DNA of 64,000 nt. Origin: Streptomyces alanosinicus (GTDB lineage Bacteria > Actinomycetota > Actinomycetes > Streptomycetales > Streptomycetaceae). Below, in pieces: positions 25,463 to 33,479 of the stretch. A program made the position numbers and the translations under genes. Under the pieces are notes generated by a model, which saw only the letters and a program-made list of their open reading frames with translations, made no database searches and had not been told where the DNA came from. Every line of letters starts with the position of its first letter. The first letter of the stretch is position 1. The stretch is taken from positions 62,001-126,000 of the forward strand of contig NZ_BMVG01000009.1 of the NCBI RefSeq assembly GCF_014650595.1, read 5' to 3'.

Positions 25463-26185
25463 TCAGTGGCCGCCGGTGATCGGCCGGCGCTCGAAGCACA
25501 CGGAGTCCGGGTCCGCGCTCGCGGCCTGCCGGCCCTTGATCTCCACGCGCGCGCCGGGCTTGATGGCCTCGTACACCCACTTCCCGTCCTGGGGCGAGAG
25601 AGCGATGGCACCGGTGCCGGCGTTGTCGCCGATGCTGTTGAGACCGGCGGCGGGGTCCAGTGCCCACATCAGCAGCCGCTCGTTGTGATGCCGGTCGGTG
25701 AAGGTGACGGTCCACCGCCGGACATCCACATACCTGCTCAGCTTGGTGTACTTGTTGGGGGGCAGTGTCAGGCTCGGGTACTTGGCGGTGACCGTGACAG
25801 CCCGCTCGCCGATCGGGCAGTTGTCCTGCACCCCGCTGATCGGGAACCTCCTGCCCTTGATGGTCAGTGTGTGGGCGTCCAGATCGATCGTCACCCGCTG
25901 AACGGGCCCCGGGGACGGGACGGGTGCGGGGGTGTGGGACACGGACGCCGTGGGGGGCGCGGTCGCCTCGGTGGCGGAGCCGAGGGCGCCGGAGACGACG
26001 GCGGTGAGGGCGGCTGCCGCCAGCGCGGTGGTGGAGAGCATGACGCGCTGGCCGGTGCGGCGGCGTTGCGCCCGTCTCCTCGCCTGTGCCCCGGTGGCCG
26101 GTGCCACGCCGTGCGCGGCCAGGCCACGGAGCCGGGCCGACAGCTCCGCCTCGGTCAGCGGACGCGGTGGTGGCTGGTCAGACAC
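25463..26185 (-). CDS. Membrane-anchored YkuD-like protein lacking the catalytic His/Cys (possible anti-sigma/regulator)
   Basis: 240 residues. There is a cytoplasmic stretch of about 45 residues rich in Arg, one membrane helix (about 49-68), a Pro/Thr/Ser linker, then an extracellular domain. That domain follows the L,D-transpeptidase (YkuD) pattern: VTIDLDAHTLTIKGRRFPIS at the start, and IALSPQDGKWVYEAIKPGARVEI at the end. Where active enzymes have SHGCI this protein has G190-T-G-A-I194, so the catalytic His and Cys are both gone. Its start overlaps the sigma factor stop by 8 bases. One-pass topology and coupling to an ECF sigma gene suggest an anti-sigma or sensor role (inference). Other possibility: a substrate-binding pseudoenzyme. 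Confidence 0.75.
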   Translation of the reverse strand: MSDQPPPRPLTEAELSARLRGLAAHGVAPATGAQARRRAQRRRTGQRVMLSTTALAAAALTAVVSGALGSATEATAPPTASVSHTPAPVPSPGPVQRVTIDLDAHTLTIKGRRFPISGVQDNCPIGERAVTVTAKYPSLTLPPNKYTKLSRYVDVRRWTVTFTDRHHNERLLMWALDPAAGLNSIGDNAGTGAIALSPQDGKWVYEAIKPGARVEIKGRQAASADPDSVCFERRPITGGH

Positions 26186-26705
26186 AGGCTTCCTCCGGGG
26201 AATGGGTTTCCTCGCTCACCAGGTGAGCGGCGAGCGCCGTACGACCGCGTGACAGACGTGCCTTGACGGTGCCGACGGCCGCACCGGTCTCGGCGGCTAT
26301 CTGCTCCACGCTCAGATCGCACAGGTGATGCAGCACGATCGCGGTCCGCTGGACCTCCGGCAGGCGCCGCAGAGCGGCGACCAACGCCACATGGTCCGGG
26401 CTCGGTTCGGGCGCCTGTCGCGGCGCGGACTGGCCCCGCACCAGCTCCCACCAGCGGCGCGACCGCCGCCAGTGGCTCATCGCGAGACGGTGTGCCACCG
26501 TGCGGATCCACGCCTCCGGATCCCGGTCGCCGTTCAGCACGGACGAACGCCGCTCCCAGGCGCGTGCGAACGCCTCCTGCACCACGTCCTGGGCTTCGGC
26601 GTAGTCGCCGGTCATTGCGTACAGCTGGCCCACCAGACGTGGGCAGGCAGCCATGTAGAAGAGGTCGAACTCGTCCTCTGTCACCTTGTCGTGCTCTCTT
26701 CTCAC
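26178..26705 (-). CDS. ECF sigma factor (SigE-like group)
   Basis: About 175 residues. Region 2 is at about 12-75 (DEFDLFYMAACPRLVGQLYAM, DAQDVVQEAFARAWER, DPEAWIRTVAHRLA), and region 4 is at about 108-160 with LPEVQRTAIVLHHLCDLSVEQIA and the recognition helix GAAVGTVKARLSRGR. Translation may start at the GTG at 26705 or, more typically, at the GTG at 26684 (VTEDEFDLF). It lies between two L,D-transpeptidase-fold genes and upstream of PBP4, so a cell-envelope stress role is likely. The gene after it overlaps by 8 bases and encodes the likely membrane partner. Confidence 0.9.
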   Translation of the reverse strand: MRREHDKVTEDEFDLFYMAACPRLVGQLYAMTGDYAEAQDVVQEAFARAWERRSSVLNGDRDPEAWIRTVAHRLAMSHWRRSRRWWELVRGQSAPRQAPEPSPDHVALVAALRRLPEVQRTAIVLHHLCDLSVEQIAAETGAAVGTVKARLSRGRTALAAHLVSEETHSPEEACV

Positions 26706-26745
26706 GGCGCGGGGCGCGTGCGGCGCGGGGCCGGTGCGACGGTGG

Positions 26746-27759
26746 TCATGCGGTCGTGGTGGCGCCGGCCGCGCTGTGCGCGAGCCACTGCTTCCAGGTC
26801 AGGTTCCAGTCGCCGTAGCCGTTGCCGGCGGCGACGGTGTCCTTGTCCGCCCCGGTGACCGTGACGACGTCGCCGACCCGTATCCGGTCATAGAAGCGCT
26901 GGGCGGTGCCGTTGGAGGCGAGGCCGACACAGCCGTGGGTGACATTGCGGTGTCCGGCCTCGGTGTCGGCCCGCGGGTTCTGGTGCACATATGTGCCCGA
27001 CGTCGTCAGGTGTACGGCCCAGTAGTAGTAGCCGTGGTACGTGTTGCCGAGGCCCACGGTGCGGGAGTCCATGAACACCTTGGGCTGTTTGTCCATGACG
27101 ACCATCGTCCCGTTCCAGGTGTCCGTCCCCGGCGCCCCCGTGGTGACCGGGATGCGCTGTGCCGTACCGTCGGTGCGGACGGTCATCATGTGTGTCCTCG
27201 CGTCGACCGTGGCGACCAGCGACGGGCCGATGGTGAAGCGCCGGGCGCCGTGCGAGCCGATACGGAGGGCGACCTTGGTGCCGGACTGCCAGTAGGTGGT
27301 GCTGGGGCGGAAGTCGACGCGCTGCCCGTCCAGGAGGCTGTGGCCCTTCACCCAACTCCACGCGCCCCGCGTGCCGGACGAGGTCTGTACCCGCAGCCAG
27401 CTCTCCACGCCCTTGCGTTCGGCCGCGGGGACCGGCTGGGGAAAGGTGACGGATATCGGCATGCCCACACCGACCGTCTCGCCGTCGGATATGTTCACCT
27501 GCGCCTGTGCGAGCTGGGCGGGCTCCGGCATCGACGGAGCCGGGCGTGCGTCGGACGCCTTGCCCGCGCCGCCGCCTTGCCCGCCCGCGCCCTTGTCGGC
27601 CGCCGCGGTGGAGGCCCCGGCATCCGGCGCGTCAGTGGCCACCCTGATGCCGGAACCCGCGTCCGCTGAACAGCCGGCGGCCGAGAACAGAGCCGCGCAG
27701 GCCACGACAACAGCGCTGAGGCGGCCGGCGGTCCGCCTGGCCGAACGGTCCACGTACAT
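26746..27759 (-). CDS. L,D-transpeptidase lipoprotein (Ldt type)
   Basis: 337 residues from the ATG at 27759 (GGGGG 7 bases upstream). Signal peptide with lipobox SAAGC, lipidated Cys30, then a low-complexity Ala/Gly linker and an Ig-like domain (about 85-180, VNISDGETVGVGMPISVTF). A YkuD catalytic domain ends with the active motif RNVTHGCVGLA (His275, Cys277). Such enzymes make 3-3 crosslinks in actinomycete peptidoglycan. It is 40 bases upstream of the sigma factor gene and probably leads the operon. An in-frame start at 27915 would bury the signal peptide and is rejected. Confidence 0.92.
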   Translation of the reverse strand: MYVDRSARRTAGRLSAVVVACAALFSAAGCSADAGSGIRVATDAPDAGASTAAADKGAGGQGGGAGKASDARPAPSMPEPAQLAQAQVNISDGETVGVGMPISVTFPQPVPAAERKGVESWLRVQTSSGTRGAWSWVKGHSLLDGQRVDFRPSTTYWQSGTKVALRIGSHGARRFTIGPSLVATVDARTHMMTVRTDGTAQRIPVTTGAPGTDTWNGTMVVMDKQPKVFMDSRTVGLGNTYHGYYYWAVHLTTSGTYVHQNPRADTEAGHRNVTHGCVGLASNGTAQRFYDRIRVGDVVTVTGADKDTVAAGNGYGDWNLTWKQWLAHSAAGATTTA

Positions 27760-28184
27760 GTAATCCCCCGGGTGAGGTGCGGTATCGCCTCTCATACGCA
27801 CGGGCTCGGAGGCAGGTTGCATCGCAACACGGCCCTTTTCCCGGGCGGATGGACGTGTGGTGGACGGAGCGGGGTCGGATACGGGCCCCGGCGTACTCGC
27901 CGAACGGGCTGTCACGCTTCGGTAACCGTTGGTGCGGCCAGTGGTGATGAGTCCGCCATGAGGGCGCTATGAGCACGCCATGAGATGGCCAAGAAGGCGC
28001 CGTCAAAGTCGTACAGACAGTAACTTTTCGGGCTGATGGCTGGCTGGATGGTGACCTTCCAGGGTTCCGTGGTGGTGTTTTCAGGTAAGGCTCACCTAAA
28101 TAAGGTTTGCCTGCTCTATTGGTCTCGGGTGTGCGCCGTGGGGGCGGCGCCGGCGGCCCGTGTGTGTCTCACTGTGGAGGTCCC
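27760..28184. other. Intergenic region between the cell-wall operon and the iron importer
   Basis: 425 bases between divergent genes. It holds the iron box described separately and presumably two promoters. No other gene is supported; short open frames here lack ribosome sites or recognisable products. Confidence 0.6.
28081..28099. promoter_or_regulatory. DmdR/IdeR iron box upstream of fbpA-like gene
   Basis: TCAGGTAAGGCTCACCTAA matches the actinobacterial iron-box consensus TTAGGTTAGGCTCACCTAA at 17 of 19 positions. It lies 86 bases before the binding-protein start, as expected for iron-dependent repression. Confidence 0.85.
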
Positions 28185-29261
28185 ATGTCTCCTGTCGTCC
28201 TGCGGTCCGCGCGCCGATCCGCCGTGCTGGCGACGGCGGTGTCGCTGTCGGCCCTGGCGCTGGCGGGGTGCGGCGGTTCGAACGACGCCGGCGGCGCGTC
28301 GTCGGACAAGGCGTCCGGTGGCTCGCTGAAGGGGCAGACGATCACCGTCTACAGCGGGCAGCACCAACAGACCGTCAGCGCGCTGGTGAAGGATTTCGAG
28401 GCGCGGACCGGCATCAAGGTGGGCGTCCGCTCCGGTGACGAGGCGGAGTTGGCCAACCAGATCCTCACCGAGGGCACGGCTTCCCCGGCGGATGTGTTCT
28501 TCGCGGAGAACCCGCCCGCACTCACCACCCTTGCGGAGAAGGGCCTGTTGGCGAAGGTGGACGCCGCCACTCTGGCGGCCGTCCCGTCGGCCGACAGTTC
28601 GCCCCGGGGCGACTGGACGGGCGTCTCCGCCCGCGAGGCCGCGTTCGTCTACAACACCGGCAAGCTCAAGGCGGCCCAGGTGCCCGCCGGCATCAAGGAC
28701 CTGGCCGGTGCGGCGTGGCAGGGGAAGCTGGGTATCGCGCCGAGCGAGACGGACTTCACGCCGATCGTCACCAGGATGATCAAGACGGTGGGGCAGGCCG
28801 GCGCCAAGAGCTGGCTGGAGGGGCTGAAAGCCAACAGCAAGGTCTACGGCAGCAACGAGGACCTGGTCGCCGCGGTGAACCGGGGCGAGGTCGAGGGCGG
28901 CGTCATCGACCACTACTACTGGTACCGGCTGCGCGACGAACAGGGCGCCGCCCATATCCACAGTGCGCTCGGCTACTTCAAGCAGGGCGACCCCGGCGCG
29001 CTGGTCGACGTCTCCGGCGCCGCAGTCCTCTCCCATGGCAAGCACCAGGCCGCCGCCCAGGCGTTCCTCGCCTATCTGACCGGCAAGCCCGCCCAGCAGA
29101 TCATCGCCGACTCCGAGAGCTACGAGTACCCGCTCGCCGCCGGGGTGAAGAACACCAAGGTCAGCCGGGCGCTGACGGCCTCCGGGCCGGTCACCCGGGC
29201 CGCCGACCTCGGCGACGGCAAGGACGCCCTGCAACTCCTGCAGTCCGTCGGCCTGCTGTGA
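28185..29261 (+). CDS. Ferric iron ABC transporter substrate-binding lipoprotein
   Basis: 358 residues. Signal peptide with lipobox LALAGC, then a class II periplasmic-binding fold of the FbpA type (TITVYSGQHQQTVSALVKDFEARTGI, PADVFFAENPPALTTL, AAFVYNTGKL). A candidate iron-ligand Tyr pair is visible in HYYWYRLRD. The ATG at 28185 follows GGAGG. It is the first gene of a three-gene fbpABC-like operon behind an iron box, so it should bind ferric iron (free or weakly chelated) outside the cell for uptake under iron limitation. Confidence 0.9.
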   Translation: MSPVVLRSARRSAVLATAVSLSALALAGCGGSNDAGGASSDKASGGSLKGQTITVYSGQHQQTVSALVKDFEARTGIKVGVRSGDEAELANQILTEGTASPADVFFAENPPALTTLAEKGLLAKVDAATLAAVPSADSSPRGDWTGVSAREAAFVYNTGKLKAAQVPAGIKDLAGAAWQGKLGIAPSETDFTPIVTRMIKTVGQAGAKSWLEGLKANSKVYGSNEDLVAAVNRGEVEGGVIDHYYWYRLRDEQGAAHIHSALGYFKQGDPGALVDVSGAAVLSHGKHQAAAQAFLAYLTGKPAQQIIADSESYEYPLAAGVKNTKVSRALTASGPVTRAADLGDGKDALQLLQSVGLL

Positions 29262-30799
29262 GGTCCCTTCGTACGGCGCCGGGCCCGCTGCCGCTGGTGG
29301 CGGGCCTGGTCGCGCTGCTGGTGGCCTCGCCGCTGGTGTTCGTCGGGCTGCAGGCCGCGCAGGCGGGCGGGGACACCGCGCACCGCCTGCTGGCCCGGCC
29401 CGTGGTCGCAACCCTGCTGTGGCACACCGTCGCCCTCACCACGGTCGTCACCGCCGGTACGCTCGCGCTCGGCTTCACCGCCGCCTACCTGGTGGAACGC
29501 ACCGACCTGCCCGCTCGCCGGGCGTGGACCGTGGCACTGGCGATGCCGCTCGCGGTACCGGAGTTCGTCCACGGCTACTCCTGGGTCTCGCTCTTCCCCG
29601 AGGTCCAGGGCTACTGGGGCGCGGTGCTGGTGATGACGTCCTCGCTCTACCCTCTGGTGTTCCTGCCGGTGGCCGCCACGCTGCGGCACGCCGACACCTC
29701 GGCCGAGGAGGTCGCACGCAGCCTGGGCCACGGCCGGCTCAGGACGCTGTGGCGGGTCACCCTGCCGCTCACCCGTCCCGCCCTGGCCGGCGGCGCGCTG
29801 CTCGTCTCGCTCTATCTCCTCGGCGAATACGGGGCGTTCGCGATGCTGCGCTACACCACGTTCGCCATCGCGATCTTCAACGCGTACCAGACCAGCTTCG
29901 ACATGGCCTCCGCCAGCCTGCTCACGCTCGTCCTGGTCGGCCTCGCCCTCCTCCTCGTGACCCTCGACGCGCGTGCCGCCCGGCGCGGCCGGGTCGTGCG
30001 CGAGGGCGCCACCGGGCGGGGCGGCGCACCGGTGGCCCTGGGCCACTGGAAGCCGGTCGCCGCCGGCGTTCTGGCGGCGGTGGTGGGGGTGACGCTCGGG
30101 GTACCTGTCTACGCACTCGTCCACTGGCTGGTGCGCGGCAGCTCCACCACCCTGCCGTCCGCCTCCATCCTCGCCGAGACGGCGACAACCCTGGGGTACG
30201 CGCTCACCGCGGCGGCCGTCGCCACCGCCGCCGCGGTGCCGGTGGCCCTCTACTCCTGGCGCCGCCCCACCCCGTTGGCCCGGACCGTGGAACGCGCCGC
30301 CTACCTGACCAGGGCACTGCCCGGTATCGCCGTCGCCCTGTCGGTGGTGTTCTTCGCGATCCGCTACGCCCAGCCCCTCTACCAGCAGCCGTCGTTGCTG
30401 GTGGCCGGGTACGTGGTGCTGTTCTTCCCGCTGGCCCTGACCTCCGTACGGGCCTCCCTCGCCCAGGTGCCGCATGGCGTCGAGGAGGTGGCGCGCTCGC
30501 TGGGCGTGCGCAGGACCATGGTCCTGGGCCGGGTCACCCTGCCGCTGATCCTGCCGGGACTCGGCGCGGCCTTCGCGATGGTCACCCTCACCGCCAGCAC
30601 CGAACTCACCGCCACGCTGCTGCTGCGCCCGACCGGCACCGAGACCCTCGCCACCCAGTTCTGGGTCTACACCACCGGACTCTCCTACGGAGCGGCGGCA
30701 CCGTACGCCGCCGTGATGGTCGCCCTGTCCGTGCCCGCCGTCCTCATCCTCACCCGCCGCACCCTCGGCACCCGCGCAACCGCCCCAAGGGAGAACTGA
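29258..30799 (+). CDS. Ferric iron ABC transporter permease (two fused permease domains)
   Basis: A 513-residue FbpB-type permease with two binding-protein-dependent transport domains in one chain. Two EAA-like loops are visible: EEVARSLGHGRLRTLWRVTLP in the first half and EEVARSLGVRRTMVLGRVTLP in the second. It starts with GTG overlapping the stop of the binding-protein gene (GTGA). The following ATPase gene begins 1 base after its stop, so the operon is tightly coupled. Confidence 0.9.
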   Translation: MRSLRTAPGPLPLVAGLVALLVASPLVFVGLQAAQAGGDTAHRLLARPVVATLLWHTVALTTVVTAGTLALGFTAAYLVERTDLPARRAWTVALAMPLAVPEFVHGYSWVSLFPEVQGYWGAVLVMTSSLYPLVFLPVAATLRHADTSAEEVARSLGHGRLRTLWRVTLPLTRPALAGGALLVSLYLLGEYGAFAMLRYTTFAIAIFNAYQTSFDMASASLLTLVLVGLALLLVTLDARAARRGRVVREGATGRGGAPVALGHWKPVAAGVLAAVVGVTLGVPVYALVHWLVRGSSTTLPSASILAETATTLGYALTAAAVATAAAVPVALYSWRRPTPLARTVERAAYLTRALPGIAVALSVVFFAIRYAQPLYQQPSLLVAGYVVLFFPLALTSVRASLAQVPHGVEEVARSLGVRRTMVLGRVTLPLILPGLGAAFAMVTLTASTELTATLLLRPTGTETLATQFWVYTTGLSYGAAAPYAAVMVALSVPAVLILTRRTLGTRATAPREN

Positions 30800-30800
30800 G

Positions 30801-31853
30801 ATGACCGGTCGACCGGGCCTGCTGATCAACCGACTGGAGGCGGCGCACGGCCGCAGCCCGGTGCTCACCGGACTCGATCTCACCGTCGAGGACGGGGCGC
30901 TCGCCTGTGTCCTGGGCCCCTCCGGCTGCGGCAAGAGCACCCTGCTCCGCATCGTCGCCGGCTTCCACTCCGCCACCCGGGGAAGCGTCACCCTGCACGG
31001 CCGCATCCTCGACGACGGCCGCACCAGGATCCCCGCCGAGCGCCGGCACATCGGGTACGTACCGCAGGACGGGGCGCTCTTCCCGCACCTGACCGTCGCC
31101 GCCAACATCGGCTTCGGGCTCGCCCGCGCCGCCCGCCGCGAACGGGTGGCGGAGATGCTCGACCTCGTCGGACTCGACGGCCTCGCCGACCGCCACCCGC
31201 ACCAGCTCTCCGGCGGTCAGCAGCAACGCGTCGCCCTCGCCCGGGCCCTGGCCCCCAGGCCTCAACTGCTCCTGCTCGACGAGCCGTTCGCCGCCCTGGA
31301 CGCCGCGCTGCGCACCGAACTGCGCACGGAGGTCGCCGCCACCCTGCGGCGCGCCGGCGCCACCGCGATCCTGGTCACCCACGACGTGGACGAGGCACTC
31401 GCCTTCGCCGACACCATCGCCCTGATGCGTGACGGACGCATCGTGCAGACCGACACCCCCCACGCCCTCTACCACCGACCGGCCGACGAGGGCATAGCCA
31501 GAGCCCTCGGCGAGGCCAACCTGCTGCCCGCCAAAGCCGCCGACGGGTACGCCGGCACCGCCTTCGGACCCCTGCCGCTCACCACCGAGGCCGTGCCGGA
31601 CAGCGTCGTCATGCTCCGCCCCCACCAGCTCCGGATGACCTCCGAACCCAGTCCGCACACGGTCCGGGCCCGGGTCACCGCCTGTCTCTTCCGGGGCCAC
31701 GACCATCGCGTCGAGTTCGCCCCGGACGCCGGCCTGGACCTGCCAGGGCGCCTCGTCATCTACACGGACGCCCCACCGCCGGCGGTCGGCAGCCAGGTCC
31801 TCCTCCGGGCCCAGGGCCCCGCTCACCCTCTTGCGGCGGCCCCGGAGCACTGA
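30801..31853 (+). CDS. Ferric iron ABC transporter ATP-binding protein
   Basis: 350 residues. Walker A is GPSGCGKST, the Q loop is in VPQDGALFP, the signature is LSGGQQQR, Walker B is LLLLDEP, and the switch His is in VTHDVDEAL. A C-terminal TOBE-like domain (about 255-340) is as usual for FbpC/PotA-type ATPases. It is the last gene of the iron operon and drives import with ATP hydrolysis. Confidence 0.93.
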   Translation: MTGRPGLLINRLEAAHGRSPVLTGLDLTVEDGALACVLGPSGCGKSTLLRIVAGFHSATRGSVTLHGRILDDGRTRIPAERRHIGYVPQDGALFPHLTVAANIGFGLARAARRERVAEMLDLVGLDGLADRHPHQLSGGQQQRVALARALAPRPQLLLLDEPFAALDAALRTELRTEVAATLRRAGATAILVTHDVDEALAFADTIALMRDGRIVQTDTPHALYHRPADEGIARALGEANLLPAKAADGYAGTAFGPLPLTTEAVPDSVVMLRPHQLRMTSEPSPHTVRARVTACLFRGHDHRVEFAPDAGLDLPGRLVIYTDAPPPAVGSQVLLRAQGPAHPLAAAPEH

Positions 31854-31866
31854 CCGACGCAGCCAT

Positions 31867-31888
31867 GGGCCGGCTCACGCGTCGGCCC
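31867..31888. terminator. Hairpin between convergent fbpC-like and NlpC/P60 genes
   Basis: GGGCCG at 31867-31872 pairs with CGGCCC at 31883-31888 across a 10-base loop; moderate strength. Confidence 0.45.
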
Positions 31889-31901
31889 GGCCGGAGCGTC
31901 G

Positions 31902-32924
31902 TCACAGGCGTCGGGCCCCGCGGAGCCCTTGCGCGTAGTAGCCGTCACCGTCGAGCCGTGAGGCGCCGCCCTTGTCACCCATGGTGGGGCCGTCGGCCTC
32001 CTTCCGGCTGGAGATGAAGCGGGGGTGGTCGGCGGTGTCGAGGCCGAGGTAGATACCGATGTGGCCGATCCGTCCGCCGGGCAGCTCCCGTGTCCTGAAG
32101 AAGACCAGGTCGCCGGGCTGGAGCCCCTGGATGACGTCGGGGCTGCGGTCGGCGAGGGGGATCACCGGTACGCCGAGCGGCCCGTGGGCGATCGCGTCGG
32201 CGGTCCGCTGCAGCCCGCCGCCCGCCGGGCTGTCCCGACTGTTCAGCGAGAGTCCCGAGCGGTATCCGTACACCAGCCGGACATAGCCCGAGCAGTCGAC
32301 GGAGCGCCGGCGGTCCTTCTCGGGGCGGCGGGTGACTCCGTCGGGGAAGGTCCAGGGGGCGCCCAGGTAGTCGTAGAAGTCCGAACCCATGCGTCGCTTC
32401 CCTTGCCGGGCACGGTCCGAGTCGCTGGTGCTGCTGGGTCCGTAGCGGGCGGCACCGGCGGTGTAGGCGAAGGCCGTGGCGAGGATGTCGGGGTCACGGC
32501 TGCCGAGCCGGGTCTTCAGCCAGGCCTTGAACCAGTCGCTCCGCTCCGCTCCAGGAGCCCATGGCTGGGGCAGCAGCCGCACCCAGCTGGTGCTGACGAC
32601 CTTGGCATCCGTCGTGCGCGGCTCCGCGAAGGTCCTGCTGGGCCCGGTCAGCACGGCCGTACGGGCGCCGTCGGTGAACGTGGCGATGACGGCGCCGTGC
32701 CGGTCGCGGGCGACGGTGCGGGCGGGGTTGCCGATCCGCTCGAAGGCCGCCGTGCCGCTCCTGGCCCGGAGCTCGGCACCCGGTGATGCGGGCGGATGGC
32801 CGGTGCGGTGCCTGTACTGCAGGGTCAGCACGCAACTCGCCGTGAACAGGACGGCGGTCACCAGGAACAGGGCCGCGTTCCTGGTCAGGGAGAACTGCCG
32901 GATTCCGGGCAGGAGGCGTTTCAC
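31902..32924 (-). CDS. Membrane-anchored NlpC/P60-type cysteine peptidase in the pgs locus
   Basis: 340 residues from a GTG at 32924 (CGGAG upstream). An N-terminal anchor helix (about 15-36) is followed by an unassigned domain (about 60-165). The NlpC/P60 domain has the catalytic Cys in RSVDCSGYVRLVYGY, the His in GRIGHIGIYLG, and a final polar residue near HPRFISSRK. NlpC/P60 enzymes cleave gamma-D-glutamyl bonds. Being last in a pgsB-pgsC operon, it may cut or release a gamma-glutamyl polymer, or process peptidoglycan to let it through (inference). Confidence 0.82.
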   Translation of the reverse strand: MKRLLPGIRQFSLTRNAALFLVTAVLFTASCVLTLQYRHRTGHPPASPGAELRARSGTAAFERIGNPARTVARDRHGAVIATFTDGARTAVLTGPSRTFAEPRTTDAKVVSTSWVRLLPQPWAPGAERSDWFKAWLKTRLGSRDPDILATAFAYTAGAARYGPSSTSDSDRARQGKRRMGSDFYDYLGAPWTFPDGVTRRPEKDRRRSVDCSGYVRLVYGYRSGLSLNSRDSPAGGGLQRTADAIAHGPLGVPVIPLADRSPDVIQGLQPGDLVFFRTRELPGGRIGHIGIYLGLDTADHPRFISSRKEADGPTMGDKGGASRLDGDGYYAQGLRGARRL

Positions 32925-32996
32925 GGGTCAACTCCGGTGGAGGAAAAGGGAGATGTGCGTCCGCAGGCCGGGGAGGGGTGCGGGGAAGGGTGCGGC

Positions 32997-33479
32997 TCAT
33001 GTCGTGGGCAGGGCGCCCAGCAGCAGCCCCGACACCAGGATCACGTACGTCGCGAAGGTGACCGTGCCGGTGGAGAGGACCGTCGCCGTCTTGGGCTGTC
33101 GCTCCAGCTGGTAGGCGATGAGCCCGGGGACGATGAACCCGAGGGCCTGATGGGCGAACAGCAGGGGGAACTCCCGCTGGAGCAGCAGGGAGAGCCCGGC
33201 CTGGAGCAGGACACCGGTGAGCACGACGGCGGCGAACAGCCGCTTGCCGTAGAGGATGATGAAGCGCTGCAGCAGCTTGGTCAGCAGGTAGGTCAGGCCT
33301 GCCATGCCCGCGACCATGGCGGCGCGCCGCAGATCGTCGACGAGGGTGAGGGCGAGCCAGCCGGGGGTGATCATGCCGCCCGGCGAGAGGTTCGTGGTCA
33401 GGTAGCACATGAGGGAGAACACCAGACCGAGTGCGATGCCGATGGCGGCGATCTGGGGGGTGACGACTGCGGGGATCAA
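32997..33479 (-). CDS. pgsC: Poly-gamma-glutamate biosynthesis protein PgsC/CapC
   Basis: A 160-residue integral membrane protein with about five hydrophobic segments and the PgsC/CapC signature NLSPGGMITPGWLAL. The start overlaps the pgsB stop by four bases (ATGA). PgsC pairs with the ligase PgsB to form the membrane-bound gamma-polyglutamate synthase. A PgsA/CapA-like partner is not present in the window. Confidence 0.85.
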   Translation of the reverse strand: MIPAVVTPQIAAIGIALGLVFSLMCYLTTNLSPGGMITPGWLALTLVDDLRRAAMVAGMAGLTYLLTKLLQRFIILYGKRLFAAVVLTGVLLQAGLSLLLQREFPLLFAHQALGFIVPGLIAYQLERQPKTATVLSTGTVTFATYVILVSGLLLGALPTT

